Source of the DNA: Palsa-504 sp963806335
GTDB taxonomy: Bacteria; Actinomycetota; Actinomycetes; Streptosporangiales; Streptosporangiaceae
Assembly (NCBI GenBank): GCA_963806335.1
Contig: CAWDXO010000010.1
Location: 62,001 to 126,000 of the forward strand
DNA: 64,000 nucleotides
Direction: 5' to 3'
Of the stretch, positions 8,274-17,344 are shown piece after piece (position 1 is the first letter of the stretch; every line of letters begins with the position of its first letter). The position numbers were made by a program, and so were the translations under genes. A model generated the notes under the pieces. It was given only the letters and a program-made list of their open reading frames with translations, did no database searches and was not told where the DNA came from.

Positions 8274-8791
8274 CCAACCAGACCGAGAAGGCCATCCTGG
8301 CGGGCGGCTGTTTCTGGGGCGTGCAGGACCTGATCCGCAAGCTCCCGGGCGTTATCTCCACCCGGGTCGGTTACACCGGCGGCGACGTGCCCAACGCGAC
8401 CTACCGCAACCACGGCAACCACGCCGAGGCCATCGAGATCACCTTCGACCCGGAGAAGATCTCCTACCGGGACCTGCTCGAGTTCTTCTTCCAGATCCAC
8501 GATCCGAGCACGCGGAACCGGCAGGGCAACGACTGGGGGACCAGTTACCGGTCGGCCATCTTCTACCTCAGCGACGAGCAGAAGCGGGTCGCCGAGGACA
8601 CGATCGCCGACGTGGACGCCTCCGGGCTCTGGCCCGGCAAGGTGGTCACCGAGGTCTCCCCGGCCGGACCGTTCTGGGAGGCCGAGCCCGAGCACCAGGA
8701 CTACCTCGAGCGGTATCCCGACGGCTACACCTGTCATTTCGTCCGCCCGGGCTGGAAGCTGCCGCGCCGCGCGGACAGCGTCAGCTCGTAA
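8270..8791 (+). CDS. msrA: Peptide-methionine (S)-S-oxide reductase MsrA
   Basis: MsrA reduces methionine-S-sulfoxide in proteins and free methionine. The signature GGCFWG lies at residues 12-17 with catalytic Cys14. RVGYTGG, the AEAIEITFDP segment and the DWGTSYRSAIF block are also in place. The 173-residue length is typical. It is translationally coupled to msrB, so both stereoisomers of Met-sulfoxide are covered by one operon. A strong hairpin immediately after the stop probably ends the transcript. Confidence 0.96.
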   Translation: MTNQTEKAILAGGCFWGVQDLIRKLPGVISTRVGYTGGDVPNATYRNHGNHAEAIEITFDPEKISYRDLLEFFFQIHDPSTRNRQGNDWGTSYRSAIFYLSDEQKRVAEDTIADVDASGLWPGKVVTEVSPAGPFWEAEPEHQDYLERYPDGYTCHFVRPGWKLPRRADSVSS

Positions 8792-8795
8792 GCGC

Positions 8796-8818
8796 AGGGC
8801 GCACCGCCGGTGCGCCCT
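8796..8818. terminator. Hairpin terminator between convergent msrA and lhr
   Basis: AGGGCGCACC and GGTGCGCCCT form a perfect 10-bp stem with a 3-base loop, four bases after the msrA stop. There is no T-run, as is common for actinobacterial terminators. Its position between two convergent genes suits bidirectional termination. Confidence 0.75.
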
Positions 8819-8852
8819 GAGCCGAAGAAATCACCTGGCAGGCCAGCTCAGG

Positions 8853-11800
8853 TCAGGCGGTCAGGACCGGACGCGCCGGGCCGCCGGGGACGTCGGCTGG
8901 CGCGACCGCGCCGTCGGTGTAGCGTACGGAGTTCGTCGCCAGCGCCGGGATCCGCGGGCCGGGCAGCACGACGCCGGTCAGGTTCAGCGGATCCGCGGCG
9001 GACAGCTCGGTGAGCTCGCCGGTAAGCGGCTGCTTCCTGATCTCGCGGAGCATCGCCACCGCATCCGGGTGCGCGAACTGCTCACCGCTGAACCCGTGCA
9101 CGAAGCGGCCGCCGCTGACGGTGCCGCGGGCCTCCATCCGGCGCAGCGCCCACAGCACCTCGCGCCACGGGACGGCGAGGTTCTCCCGGACCAGCAGGTC
9201 GCGGAAGACCACGCCCCACCGGGCGGCGAGCTGCTCGGCGACGGCCTCGGCCAGCTCGTCCGGGTCGCAGTCGGGCGTGGTGCCTGGCAGCAGTGACCAC
9301 CGGCCGGCCGTCCTTGAGCTGAGCTGGCTGCCGCGGCGCAGCCGATGCCGGCCGGGCGCGTTCGCCGCGGCGCGGCGGGCGAACAGGGACCGGATGGCGC
9401 GGAAACCGTCCGCCGTGACCAGTCCCCGGGCCACGCCGTCCCACAGCGCCTCCTCGATCTCGGCCGGCAGCCGCCCGGTGAGCCGGGCCAGGTCCGGCGG
9501 GAACAGCGCGCCGCCCGTCCGCAGCGCCTCGATCACCTCGGCGGTGCGGCCGGGCCCGGGCTCCGCGGGGCAGAGCTCACCGCGGGCCGCCCGCAGCAGC
9601 CACGGCAGGTCGTCGCGGATCGTCAGCGTGATCGGCGTAGCCCGGGACGGGGCCAGCCCGCCGCGGCGGGGGAGGTCATCCGGCTCGCCGCGGACCGAAA
9701 GGCGCCCCCAGGCGATGCCGCCGTCCAGGCACGCCTCGTCCAGCCACTCCCGGCGGTAACCGGTCACCCGCGCCGGGAAGATCGCCTTTTCCCACGCGCC
9801 GGCCGCGAGCTCGAAGCCCTGCAGCTGCTCGACGACGGCCAGCACGCCCCGGCTGCCCTCCCGCCTGGTGTCCGGGCTGACGTGCTGCCAGCGCAGCAGG
9901 AACCGGATGAAGTCGCGGGCCGTCACCGGCTCGATCTCGCGTCGTTTCCGCTGCCTGGTGTAACCGTGGATGCGGGTCAGCACCCGCCGCGCGCAGAACT
10001 CCTCCGCGCCGTCCGGGTCGGTGAAGCGGCCGCGCAGCGCGAAACCCTCGTTCTCCAGCCGGATGAGGGCGAGCATCACGTCCCGGCCCGGCAGGCCGGC
10101 CGCCCGCGCCAGGTCATCGGCCGTCGACGGGCCGCGGACATCCAGGTGGCCCCGGAGCAGCTCGGCCGCCACCGTATCGGGATCCATCGGTTTCGTCCCC
10201 AGCAGGCGCGGCCGGCCGGGCGTGAACTGCGCGCCAGGGAACAGCGGGGCCAGCACCGCCTGCCGCTCCGCGGCACACCACCACGCACCGCCGGGCGCCT
10301 CGAGCGCGGCCGCCCGCCCGGCGCCCGCCAGCTCGTCGAACCAGGGCTGCCACGACGGCAGCGGCCGCACGACGAACAGCGTCATCAGCAGGTCGTGCAG
10401 CTCGTCCGCGTCCCGCGGCTGCGGCCTGACCTGCTCTGCGACCCGCTCGATCGCGCCCGGATCCAGCCGGGCCAGGTCACGCGCCGCCACCGGCAGGCCC
10501 CGCGGGACCTTTACCTGCCTGCTCCGGCGGTTGCCCGCCTCGGTCTCGTCATCCAGGAAGGTGAACGGCTGCCCGTTCAGGATCTCATGGGCGAGCACCG
10601 ATGGCTCGGTGGTGTCGCGGGTGATCACCGTGATCCGGCCGGCCTCGATGCCGTCGAGCAGTTCGCGCAGCCCGTCGATGTCCATCGCCTCGTGCAGGCA
10701 GTCCTCCATCGTCTGCCGGACCAGCGGATGGTCGGGTATCTGCAGCGGGCCCGGCGCCACGTTCTCCTGGCAGGCGGCCAGCGTCGGGAACACGGCGGCC
10801 ATCAGGTCGTCGGCCTCCATCCGCTGGATGGCCGGCGGGTTCTTGCGGCCGCCCCGCATCCGGAGCACGGTCAGCGACGTGTTCAGGTTCCACCGCCAGC
10901 GGGCCTGGAACAGCGGTGAGGTGAGGACCGCCTGCCGGACGACCTGCTCCACCGTTTTGGAGGCCAGGAACTTCGGTACCCGGTCCAGCGCGAAACTGTG
11001 CTGCGGACCCAGCGACAGCAGGATCGCGTTGTCGCTGGCCGCCGCCTGCAGCTCGAAGTCGAACGTCACGCAGAACCGCTTGCGCAGCGCCAGTCCGAAG
11101 GCCCGGTTCACCTGGGCCCCGAAGGGCGCGTGGCCGACCAGCTGCATCCCGCCGGCCTCGTCGAAGAAGCGCTCGAGGATGATGGTGGTCATGGTCGGCA
11201 GCGCCCCGAGGGCGGCCAGGCCCGCCCGCAGGTAGGCGATGATCATGTCGGCCGCGGCCCGGCCGACCCCGCATTCGGCTTCGAGCCAGCGGCGCGCTGC
11301 CGCGGGCTCGCGGTCCGCGACGGCCTGGCGCAGCGCCGAGACCTCCTCGGACAGCTCCCTGGTGCGCCCCGGCGCCTCGCCCTGCCAGTGCGGCACCGAG
11401 GGCGGCGCTCCCTGGGCGTCCACCACCCGGACGGTGCCGGGTTCCACCCGGCGGATGCGCCAGGAGTGGGTGCCGAGCAGGAAGACATCGCCCGGCCTGC
11501 TCTCCACCGCCCACTCCTCGTGGACCGTACCGATCGCCACTCCGTCGGGCTCGGCGACGACCCGGAAGTCGCCGAGCTCGGGGATGGCCCCGCCCGAGGT
11601 CAGCGCGGCCAGCCGGGCGCCCCGGCGGGCCTTGACGGTCCCGTTGACCTGGTCTCGGTGCAGGTAATAGGCGCGGCGCCCCCGGCCGGTACGGATCCCC
11701 TCGGCCAGCAGGTCGGTGATGTCCTCGAAGTCTTCCTCCGACAGATCCCGGAACGGTGCCGCTCGCCTGGCCAGGCCGAGCAGCTCGCCTTCCGGCCACG

Positions 11801-13199
11801 GCTCGGCGGCCGACTCGGCCACCATCTGCTGCGCCAGGATGTCCAGCGGCCGGACCGGGACACGGATGGCGTCCAGCCGGCCGCGGCGCACGCCGCGCAG
11901 CAGCGCGGCGCATTCCACCAGCTCATCGCGCGTGGTCGGGTAGAGCCGCCCGGACGGCGTCCCGGCCCGGGTGTGGTTCGAGCGGCCGACCCGCTGCAGG
12001 AACGTGGCGATGCTGCGCGGCGAGCCGAGCTGGCACACCAGCTCGACCGGCCCGATGTCGATCCCGAGCTCGAGCGAGGCCGTGGCCACCAGGGCCCGCA
12101 GGTCCCCGCTGCGCAGCCGGGCCTCGACCCGCTGCCTGCGACCCCGGGACAGGGACCCGTGATGGGCGGCCACCTGAGCCCCGACCTCCTCACCGAGCCG
12201 TTCGCCCAGCTGGTGGGCGACCCGCTCGGCCATGCTCCGGGTGTTGACGAACACCAGCGTGGTCCGGTGACGCCTCACGTGCCCGGCGATCAGGTCCAGG
12301 ATCTGCTCCATCTGACTGGTCGTGGGCACCGCGCCGAGCTCGTCGTCGGGCAGCTCCAGGGCGAGGTCAAGCTCCCGGCGATGGCCCGAATCCACGATCG
12401 CGCACCGGGGCGTCCCGTCCGGGTGGTCGCGGTCCTCGCCCGCGCCGACCAGCAGCCGGGCGATGGTCTCGATCGGGCGCTGGGTCGCGGAAAGGCCCAC
12501 CCGCTGCACCGGGCCGTCCGCGACGTGCGCGAGCCGCTCCAGGGTGAGGGCCAGGTGCGACCCGCGCTTGTTGGCGGCGACCGCGTGGATCTCGTCGACG
12601 ATGACGGTCCGGGTGCTGCGGAGCATTGACCGGCTCCGCTCCGCGGTCACCAGCAGATAGAGCGACTCCGGGGTGGTAATCAGGATGTCCGGCGGCTTCT
12701 TGAGCATGGCCGCGCGCTCCGCGGCGGCCGTGTCGCCGGTCCGGACCGCCACCCGGATCGCGGGCGCGCCGAGCCCGAGCTGGCCGGCCACCGCGGCGAT
12801 CTCGCGCAGCGGGGCCTCCAGGTTCTGCTGGATGTCGGTGGCCAGCGCCTTCAGCGGGGAGACGTAGACGACCTGCGGCCCGCCCCCCGGCGGCGCGGCG
12901 GCCGCGTCGCGGGGCCGCGCGCCGGGCGCTTCGCCCGGAGCCGCGGGGGCATCGGGGCCGCCGGCCAGATCGTGTCCGCAGTACAGATCGTGCGGACATG
13001 CCGCCTCGTGGGCGAGGTAGAACCGGTCGATGCAGACCAGGAACGCGGCCAGGGTCTTGCCCGACCCGGTCGGCGCCGCGATCAGCGTGTTCCGGCCCGC
13101 GGCGATCTCCTGCCAGCCCGCGGCCTGCGGCTCGGTCGGACCGGCCGGGAACCGGCCCGCGAACCAGGCCCGGACGGCGGGATGAAACGACTCGAGCAC
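8853..13199 (-). CDS. lhr: Lhr-family ATP-dependent DNA helicase
   Basis: The protein is about 1,448 residues, the length of full-size bacterial Lhr (large helicase-related), a 3'-5' SF2 translocase involved in DNA repair in mycobacteria. Walker A APTGSGKT is at residues 42-49. The DEIH box, SATQRP, the second RecA domain with LVATASLELGIDIG and QRVGRSNH, and the long Lhr core/winged-helix C-terminal part follow in order. The GTG at 13197-13199 (VLESFHPAVRAWF) matches the usual N-terminus. The frame is open to an ATG at 13268, but that adds 23 unlikely residues without a ribosome site. A roughly 45-residue Pro/Ala-rich insert lies between helicase motifs I and Ia. Confidence 0.93.
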   Translation of the reverse strand: MLESFHPAVRAWFAGRFPAGPTEPQAAGWQEIAAGRNTLIAAPTGSGKTLAAFLVCIDRFYLAHEAACPHDLYCGHDLAGGPDAPAAPGEAPGARPRDAAAAPPGGGPQVVYVSPLKALATDIQQNLEAPLREIAAVAGQLGLGAPAIRVAVRTGDTAAAERAAMLKKPPDILITTPESLYLLVTAERSRSMLRSTRTVIVDEIHAVAANKRGSHLALTLERLAHVADGPVQRVGLSATQRPIETIARLLVGAGEDRDHPDGTPRCAIVDSGHRRELDLALELPDDELGAVPTTSQMEQILDLIAGHVRRHRTTLVFVNTRSMAERVAHQLGERLGEEVGAQVAAHHGSLSRGRRQRVEARLRSGDLRALVATASLELGIDIGPVELVCQLGSPRSIATFLQRVGRSNHTRAGTPSGRLYPTTRDELVECAALLRGVRRGRLDAIRVPVRPLDILAQQMVAESAAEPWPEGELLGLARRAAPFRDLSEEDFEDITDLLAEGIRTGRGRRAYYLHRDQVNGTVKARRGARLAALTSGGAIPELGDFRVVAEPDGVAIGTVHEEWAVESRPGDVFLLGTHSWRIRRVEPGTVRVVDAQGAPPSVPHWQGEAPGRTRELSEEVSALRQAVADREPAAARRWLEAECGVGRAAADMIIAYLRAGLAALGALPTMTTIILERFFDEAGGMQLVGHAPFGAQVNRAFGLALRKRFCVTFDFELQAAASDNAILLSLGPQHSFALDRVPKFLASKTVEQVVRQAVLTSPLFQARWRWNLNTSLTVLRMRGGRKNPPAIQRMEADDLMAAVFPTLAACQENVAPGPLQIPDHPLVRQTMEDCLHEAMDIDGLRELLDGIEAGRITVITRDTTEPSVLAHEILNGQPFTFLDDETEAGNRRSRQVKVPRGLPVAARDLARLDPGAIERVAEQVRPQPRDADELHDLLMTLFVVRPLPSWQPWFDELAGAGRAAALEAPGGAWWCAAERQAVLAPLFPGAQFTPGRPRLLGTKPMDPDTVAAELLRGHLDVRGPSTADDLARAAGLPGRDVMLALIRLENEGFALRGRFTDPDGAEEFCARRVLTRIHGYTRQRKRREIEPVTARDFIRFLLRWQHVSPDTRREGSRGVLAVVEQLQGFELAAGAWEKAIFPARVTGYRREWLDEACLDGGIAWGRLSVRGEPDDLPRRGGLAPSRATPITLTIRDDLPWLLRAARGELCPAEPGPGRTAEVIEALRTGGALFPPDLARLTGRLPAEIEEALWDGVARGLVTADGFRAIRSLFARRAAANAPGRHRLRRGSQLSSRTAGRWSLLPGTTPDCDPDELAEAVAEQLAARWGVVFRDLLVRENLAVPWREVLWALRRMEARGTVSGGRFVHGFSGEQFAHPDAVAMLREIRKQPLTGELTELSAADPLNLTGVVLPGPRIPALATNSVRYTDGAVAPADVPGGPARPVLTA

Positions 13200-13346
13200 G
13201 CGCTCACCGTACCTCCACGTCCCGACATTCCGGGCGGGGTCACGCCCAGGCTGGCGCCGGCCGCGCACGCTCGCCGGGTCGGGCTAGCCGGAGCGGTCGG
13301 CCCGGGCTGGCCGGGTCACCCGCGGGAAAATGGGTAGTTTGACGAG

Positions 13347-13814
13347 GTGACCACGGCCATCGCGCAGTTCATGCGGCAGCTCGAGCGGGTGTGGGACGGG
13401 CGCCGCGAGGCGCTGCTCGGGCGGCGTGACCTGGAGGCGTCGCTCGCGCCGCTGACCGCTGAGCCGTCGGTCCTGCACATCCCGGCCATGACGGGTGCCG
13501 TCGGCGGCCAGGCTGTCAGGCGGTTCTACACCGAGGACTTCCTGCCGCACCTGCCCGGCGACCTGGCCGTGGTCAGGATCTCCCGGACCGTGGACCGGTT
13601 CCGGCTAGTCGATGAGGCGACCGTGTCGTTCACCCACGACCGCGAGCTGCCCTGGCTGCTGCCGGGGATCGGCCCCACATACCGGCGGGCCGAGGTGCTC
13701 GCCATCGCGGTCGTCGCTTTCGAGCACATGCGCATCCGCTCGCAGCGGGTGCTCTGGGACTACGCCACACTGACCGCCCAGCTGGGCGCGCCCAGCCTCA
13801 CCCCGTCGGCCTAG
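13347..13814 (+). CDS. NTF2-like (SnoaL-type) family protein
   Basis: The 155-residue protein has the layout of the NTF2-like fold: an N-terminal helix (QFMRQLERVWDGRREALL), HIPAMTGAVGG and RRFYTEDFLPHLP near the cavity mouth, and alternating beta-strands such as VVRISRTVDRFRLVDEATV. The family includes SnoaL-like cyclases, ketosteroid isomerase-like enzymes and many proteins without known activity. The catalytic role here is unknown. It is a lone gene with a GTG start, divergent from lhr, and is followed by the 16-bp repeat array. Confidence 0.7.
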   Translation: MTTAIAQFMRQLERVWDGRREALLGRRDLEASLAPLTAEPSVLHIPAMTGAVGGQAVRRFYTEDFLPHLPGDLAVVRISRTVDRFRLVDEATVSFTHDRELPWLLPGIGPTYRRAEVLAIAVVAFEHMRIRSQRVLWDYATLTAQLGAPSLTPSA

Positions 13815-13818
13815 CCCG

Positions 13819-13946
13819 CGCTCGAGCCTCTACCCGCTCGAGCCTCTACCCGCTCGAGCCTGTACCCGCTCGAGCCTCTACCCGCTCGAGCCTGTACCCG
13901 CTCGAGCCTGTACCCGCTCGAGCCTGTACCCGCTCGAGCCTCTACC
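13819..13946. repeat. Tandem array of eight 16-bp units containing GCTCGAGC
   Basis: Eight head-to-tail copies of CGCTCGAGCCTSTACC fill exactly 128 bp, starting four bases after the NTF2-like stop codon. Units differ only at one position, C or G (order C,C,G,C,G,G,G,C). Each contains the 8-bp palindrome GCTCGAGC. Near identity implies recent expansion or homogenisation. It lies between two convergent genes and immediately before a strong hairpin. Confidence 0.95.
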
Positions 13947-13997
13947 ACCCGCACCCCCTGCCCCACTCCCGCCCCGCAGGCCTCGGATCGGAATGGC

Positions 13998-14045
13998 ATG
14001 GTTGTGGCAGCCTGCACATAAGAGTGTGCAGGCTGCCACAACCAT
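13998..14045. terminator. Perfect 21-bp stem hairpin between convergent genes (dispersed repeat copy 1)
   Basis: Positions 13998-14018 and 14025-14045 are exact reverse complements around the 6-base loop TAAGAG. The element lies between the 3' ends of the NTF2-like gene and zwf, so it can end both transcripts. A diverged copy sharing TGTGCAGGCTGCCACA occurs at 39324-39371, again between convergent genes, so it may be a mobile or spreading palindromic unit rather than an ordinary terminator. Confidence 0.85.
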
Positions 14046-14106
14046 ACGGAGCTGTCCCGGGCCGATGACGGCCGGAGTGGGGTAGGGGATGCCCGTGGGG
14101 CGCGGG

Positions 14107-15537
14107 CTACTGGCCGAGGAGCCAGCGGCCGGGGGCGATGAGCTTGCGGGCTTGTGCCGGTCCCCATGATCCAGGCGCGTAGGGCACGACCTTGGGCGGG
14201 TTCGCCAGCAGCGGGCCTGCCGCCTTCCACGTCGCGGCCAGCCCGTCCGGGCGGGTGAACAGCGACCGGTCGCCGATCAGGACGTCGTGGATCAGCCGGA
14301 CGTAAGGTGGCAGCGGGTTCGCGGCGGGCAGGCCCGACAACGGGATCGAGGCGACGGCCCGGTCGAGCGCCAGCACGGGGCCCGGCTTCTTGGCGACCAG
14401 GGACAGCTCGATCTCGCCGTCCCCGGCCAGGGAGAAGGACAGCACGTTCGACTCGCTGGGCAGCTGCCCGGCGAGCGGGCCGGACGGCTCGCGCAGGACC
14501 AGGCTGACCTGCTGCCTGCTCTCGGCGAGCCGCTTGCCGGTGCGCAGGTAGAACGGCACCCCGCGCCAGCGGGCGTTGTCGATCCACATCCGGGCGGCGA
14601 CAAACGTGTCCTGGCTGGACCTGGGCGACACGCCGGGGACGTCGCGGTAGCCCTTGAACTGGCCGAGCACCACCTCGCCCGGGTCCAACGGCCGGAATGA
14701 CTTGATCACCTTCTCGCGGGCGGCTTGCAGGTCGAGGGCGCCGAGGCTGGCCGGCGGTTCCATCGCGACCTCGGCCGCCACCTGGAACAGGTGGGTGACG
14801 AGCATGTCGAGCACGGCGCCGGTGGCGTCGTAGAACAAGGCCCGGTCGGTAATGCCGAGCTTTTCCGGCACGTCGATCTGGACGGACTCGATGTGCTGGC
14901 GGTCCCACATCGCCGCGAACACTCCGTTAGCGAAACGCAGCAGGTGCAGGTCCTGGGTCGCTTCCTTGCCCAGGAAATGGTCGATCCGGTAGACCTGCTG
15001 CTCGTCGAGGACCGAGTGGACCACCCGGTTCAGCGTGCGGAAGCTCTGCGGTGAGGTGCCGAACGGCTTCTCGTAGACCACCCGGGCGCCGTTGGCCAGT
15101 CCGTGCGCGCCGAGGGCCTTCGTCGTCTCGGCGAAGGCGACAGGCGGTATCGCGAGATAATGCACGAGCTGCGGGTCGCCGCCCAGGGACTTGCGGGCCT
15201 TATCCAGGTCGTCGAGCAGGCTGCCCGGGTCGTCGCTGTTGAAGCCGCCGCCGGCGAAGAACAGCCGTTCGGCGAAGGCATCCCAGGCGGCCGGCTCCGG
15301 CTTCGGGCCGAACTCGGTGAGCACATCATGGACGTGAGCGCGGAAGTCCTCGTGCGCGACATTGCCGCGGCCGTTGCCGACCAGCAGCCACTGCTTCGGC
15401 AGCAGGTCCTCGAGGGCCAGCCGGTAGAAGGCCGGAAGTACCTGCCGCTTGGCCAGGTCGCCGGTCGCGCCGAACAGGACGAAGATCGTCGGGCCCAGCT
15501 TGGGCTCTGAGGTGCCTTGACGTTTCGCAGTCGCCAT
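14107..15537 (-). CDS. zwf: Glucose-6-phosphate 1-dehydrogenase
   Basis: The enzyme oxidises glucose-6-phosphate to 6-phosphogluconolactone with NADP+ (or NAD+), the entry to the pentose phosphate pathway. The nucleotide-binding motif GATGDLAKR is at residues 23-31, and the substrate and catalytic signature RIDHFLGKE at 184-192, with EKPFG between them. The 476-residue length is slightly shorter than the usual 490-510 but all core blocks are present. No tal, gnd or opcA gene is adjacent, so this is an isolated copy, perhaps one of two zwf paralogues in the genome. Confidence 0.95.
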   Translation of the reverse strand: MATAKRQGTSEPKLGPTIFVLFGATGDLAKRQVLPAFYRLALEDLLPKQWLLVGNGRGNVAHEDFRAHVHDVLTEFGPKPEPAAWDAFAERLFFAGGGFNSDDPGSLLDDLDKARKSLGGDPQLVHYLAIPPVAFAETTKALGAHGLANGARVVYEKPFGTSPQSFRTLNRVVHSVLDEQQVYRIDHFLGKEATQDLHLLRFANGVFAAMWDRQHIESVQIDVPEKLGITDRALFYDATGAVLDMLVTHLFQVAAEVAMEPPASLGALDLQAAREKVIKSFRPLDPGEVVLGQFKGYRDVPGVSPRSSQDTFVAARMWIDNARWRGVPFYLRTGKRLAESRQQVSLVLREPSGPLAGQLPSESNVLSFSLAGDGEIELSLVAKKPGPVLALDRAVASIPLSGLPAANPLPPYVRLIHDVLIGDRSLFTRPDGLAATWKAAGPLLANPPKVVPYAPGSWGPAQARKLIAPGRWLLGQ

Positions 15538-15650
15538 AACCCCAACTTATGCCACCGCTGAGCCGAACCACAGGCGACTCGGGCGACCCGGCCCGCGGGT
15601 CCGTACTAGGGTGGGAACGGATGTTTGATCAAGCTGGATAAGGAGAACCG

Positions 15651-16091
15651 ATGCCAACCCGAACGGCACGTACCGGCTGGACCGGAAACCTGGAGCAGGG
15701 CGTGGGCCAGGTCGAGCTTACGAGTTCCAAGCTCGGTACCTACGAGGTGTCCTTCCCCAGGCGCGCCGCCGAGGATGCCGGGGGTTACACCAGCCCCGAG
15801 GAGCTCATCGCGGCCGCCCACTCGGCCTGCTATGCGATGCAGTTGTCCGCGCTGATCGCCCAGGTCGGCGGCACGCCCCAGGCGCTCGACGTGCAGGCCG
15901 ACGTGTCACTCGGACCCGACCCGGCGGGCGGTTTCCGGCTGACCGGCATCAAGCTCACCGTGCGCGGTGAGGCGGAGGGCCTGACCGCCGGGCAGTTCGC
16001 TGAGGTCGCCGCGCAGGCGAAGGCGAGCTGTCCGGTCAGCAAGGCGCTCACCGGCGTGGACATCACCCTGGACGCCCAGCTCGAGGAGTAA
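15651..16091 (+). CDS. OsmC-family peroxiredoxin-like protein
   Basis: The 146-residue protein matches the OsmC/Ohr fold. The two redox Cys are visible at residue 60 (AAAHSACYAMQL) and residue 127 (KASCPVSKAL). These thiol peroxidases reduce organic hydroperoxides, usually with lipoylated or thiol partners, in the cytoplasm. The sequence looks more like the OsmC branch than Ohr (N-terminal TRTARTGWTGNL). A clear AAGGAG ribosome site precedes the ATG. It is divergent from zwf. Confidence 0.9.
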   Translation: MPTRTARTGWTGNLEQGVGQVELTSSKLGTYEVSFPRRAAEDAGGYTSPEELIAAAHSACYAMQLSALIAQVGGTPQALDVQADVSLGPDPAGGFRLTGIKLTVRGEAEGLTAGQFAEVAAQAKASCPVSKALTGVDITLDAQLEE

Positions 16092-16143
16092 CTGACGGCC
16101 GGCGAGAGCGCCGGCGCGCCGTCCTACCGCGCCGGACGTCGCC

Positions 16144-16953
16144 TTACAGCGCCAGGCCGCCGTCGACGGGGACCACGGCCCCGGTCATGGCGCTGGCGCC
16201 GTCCCCGGCCAGGAACGCCAGCACCGCGGCCACCTCGGCCGGCTGCAGCAGCCGGCCGAGCGGCTGCTGAGCGGCGAAGGCGGCGGCGTCCGGCAGGTCG
16301 TAGAGCCGGGCGCTCTCGGCCAGGATGGGAGTGGCGGTCGAGCCGGGGCTGACCGCGTTCGCGGTGACGCCGGTGCCGCCCAGTTCGGCGGCCAGGGCCC
16401 GGATGAAGCCGGCCACCCCCGCCTTGGCCGCGCAGTACGCGGCGAGCATCGGCAGCCCGCGGCTGGCCGCGGCCGACGCGACGGCCAGGAACCGGCCGCG
16501 GCGCGGCTCCGGTCGGCGCAGCAGGGCGGGTACGGCCACCCGGGCCAGGGTCAGCACGCCGCCCAGGTCGATATCGAGCACGGCCCGTTCCTGATCGGGC
16601 GGGACCTGCCAGGCGGGCACGCCGCCGGCGACGACGCCCGCGGCCCCGATGGCGGCGTCCAGCCCGTCCCAGTGATCCTCGGCCACCGCTACGGCGGCGG
16701 CCAGGGCCCCGGCGTCACGGGTGTCGGCCTGCACCGCGACGGCGCATTCCCGGCCGCCCGCCGCGCAGGCGCTGGCTACGACGCGATCAAGCTCCGCACG
16801 GGTTCCCAGCGGATACGGCAGGGCCGGGTCGTCGGCGCACCGGTCCACCGCGACGACGTGCCAGCCGTCGGCCGCCAGGGCCGCGACCGTGGCCGCGCCG
16901 ATGCCGCGTGCCGCGCCCGTGACCAGCGCGACCCGGTTCCCGGTATCGCTCAT
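16144..16953 (-). CDS. Mycofactocin-associated SDR oxidoreductase (third SDR of cluster)
   Basis: This 269-residue short-chain dehydrogenase has the Rossmann motif TGAARGIGAAT near the N-terminus, a catalytic Tyr/Lys in AAYCAAKAG, and a C-terminal PVDGGLAL. A long insertion after the second beta-strand (DRCADDPALPYPLGTRAELD) resembles the extra segment of mycofactocin-coupled SDRs, which hold NAD(H) without exchange and pass electrons to mycofactocin. It ends the minus-strand run that begins with mftA. AGGAAAG precedes the ATG. The link to mycofactocin is inferred from the insertion and the location; the substrate, probably a secondary alcohol or aldehyde, is unknown. Confidence 0.8.
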   Translation of the reverse strand: MSDTGNRVALVTGAARGIGAATVAALAADGWHVVAVDRCADDPALPYPLGTRAELDRVVASACAAGGRECAVAVQADTRDAGALAAAVAVAEDHWDGLDAAIGAAGVVAGGVPAWQVPPDQERAVLDIDLGGVLTLARVAVPALLRRPEPRRGRFLAVASAAASRGLPMLAAYCAAKAGVAGFIRALAAELGGTGVTANAVSPGSTATPILAESARLYDLPDAAAFAAQQPLGRLLQPAEVAAVLAFLAGDGASAMTGAVVPVDGGLAL

Positions 16954-17021
16954 TCCCTTTCCTCCGTTCGTGACCTCCGGGGCGGCCAGGTGAACGGCCT
17001 ACCGGAAAGGCGGGGAGGACG

Positions 17022-17330
17022 TCAGAGCATCCCCTTGGCCGGGTCGCCGGCCGGCACCGCCTGCAGCACGATGACCTCGGCCGGTCCGGCCACCTTGCCG
17101 GCCAGCTGCGGGCGCAGCGCGGCCAGCGCCGCGCCCTGGCTGTGCGTCCTCAGCGCGTCAGCGCTGGCCCACTTCTCGACCATGATCAGCCGGTCCTCCG
17201 CCTGGTGCAGCGCGTAGAACTCGCAGCCGTCCTCGGCGTGCACCTGCGGGATGGTCGCGGCATAGGCCTCGATCACCTCATCGCGATGCTCGGGCAGCGG
17301 GCGGATCGTGGCGACGACGACAACGGACAC
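17022..17330 (-). CDS. Small antibiotic-biosynthesis-type monooxygenase (ABM, putative quinol monooxygenase)
   Basis: The 102-residue protein is a single ferredoxin-like ABM domain. VVVVATIRPLPEHRDEVIEAY and GCEFYALHQAEDRLIMVEKWAS are the usual beta-alpha-beta blocks, with conserved His and Trp residues. Family members (YgiN-like) oxidise quinols or polyketides without cofactor, or bind reactive aldehydes. The GTG start has GAGGAG eight bases upstream and lies 15 bases after the VWA stop, so it is cotranscribed with the mft run. Its role there is unknown. Confidence 0.8.
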   Translation of the reverse strand: MSVVVVATIRPLPEHRDEVIEAYAATIPQVHAEDGCEFYALHQAEDRLIMVEKWASADALRTHSQGAALAALRPQLAGKVAGPAEVIVLQAVPAGDPAKGML

Positions 17331-17344
17331 TGTTTGCTCCTCGG

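Noticed and set aside
8853..13268. Several long plus-strand frames inside the lhr gene
   Set aside because: They are Arg/Pro/Gly-rich shadows typical of GC-rich DNA and carry no motifs, while the minus strand has a complete helicase.
13819..13946. CRISPR array
   Set aside because: The units are contiguous 16-bp copies with no unique spacers and no cas genes nearby; it is a simple tandem repeat.
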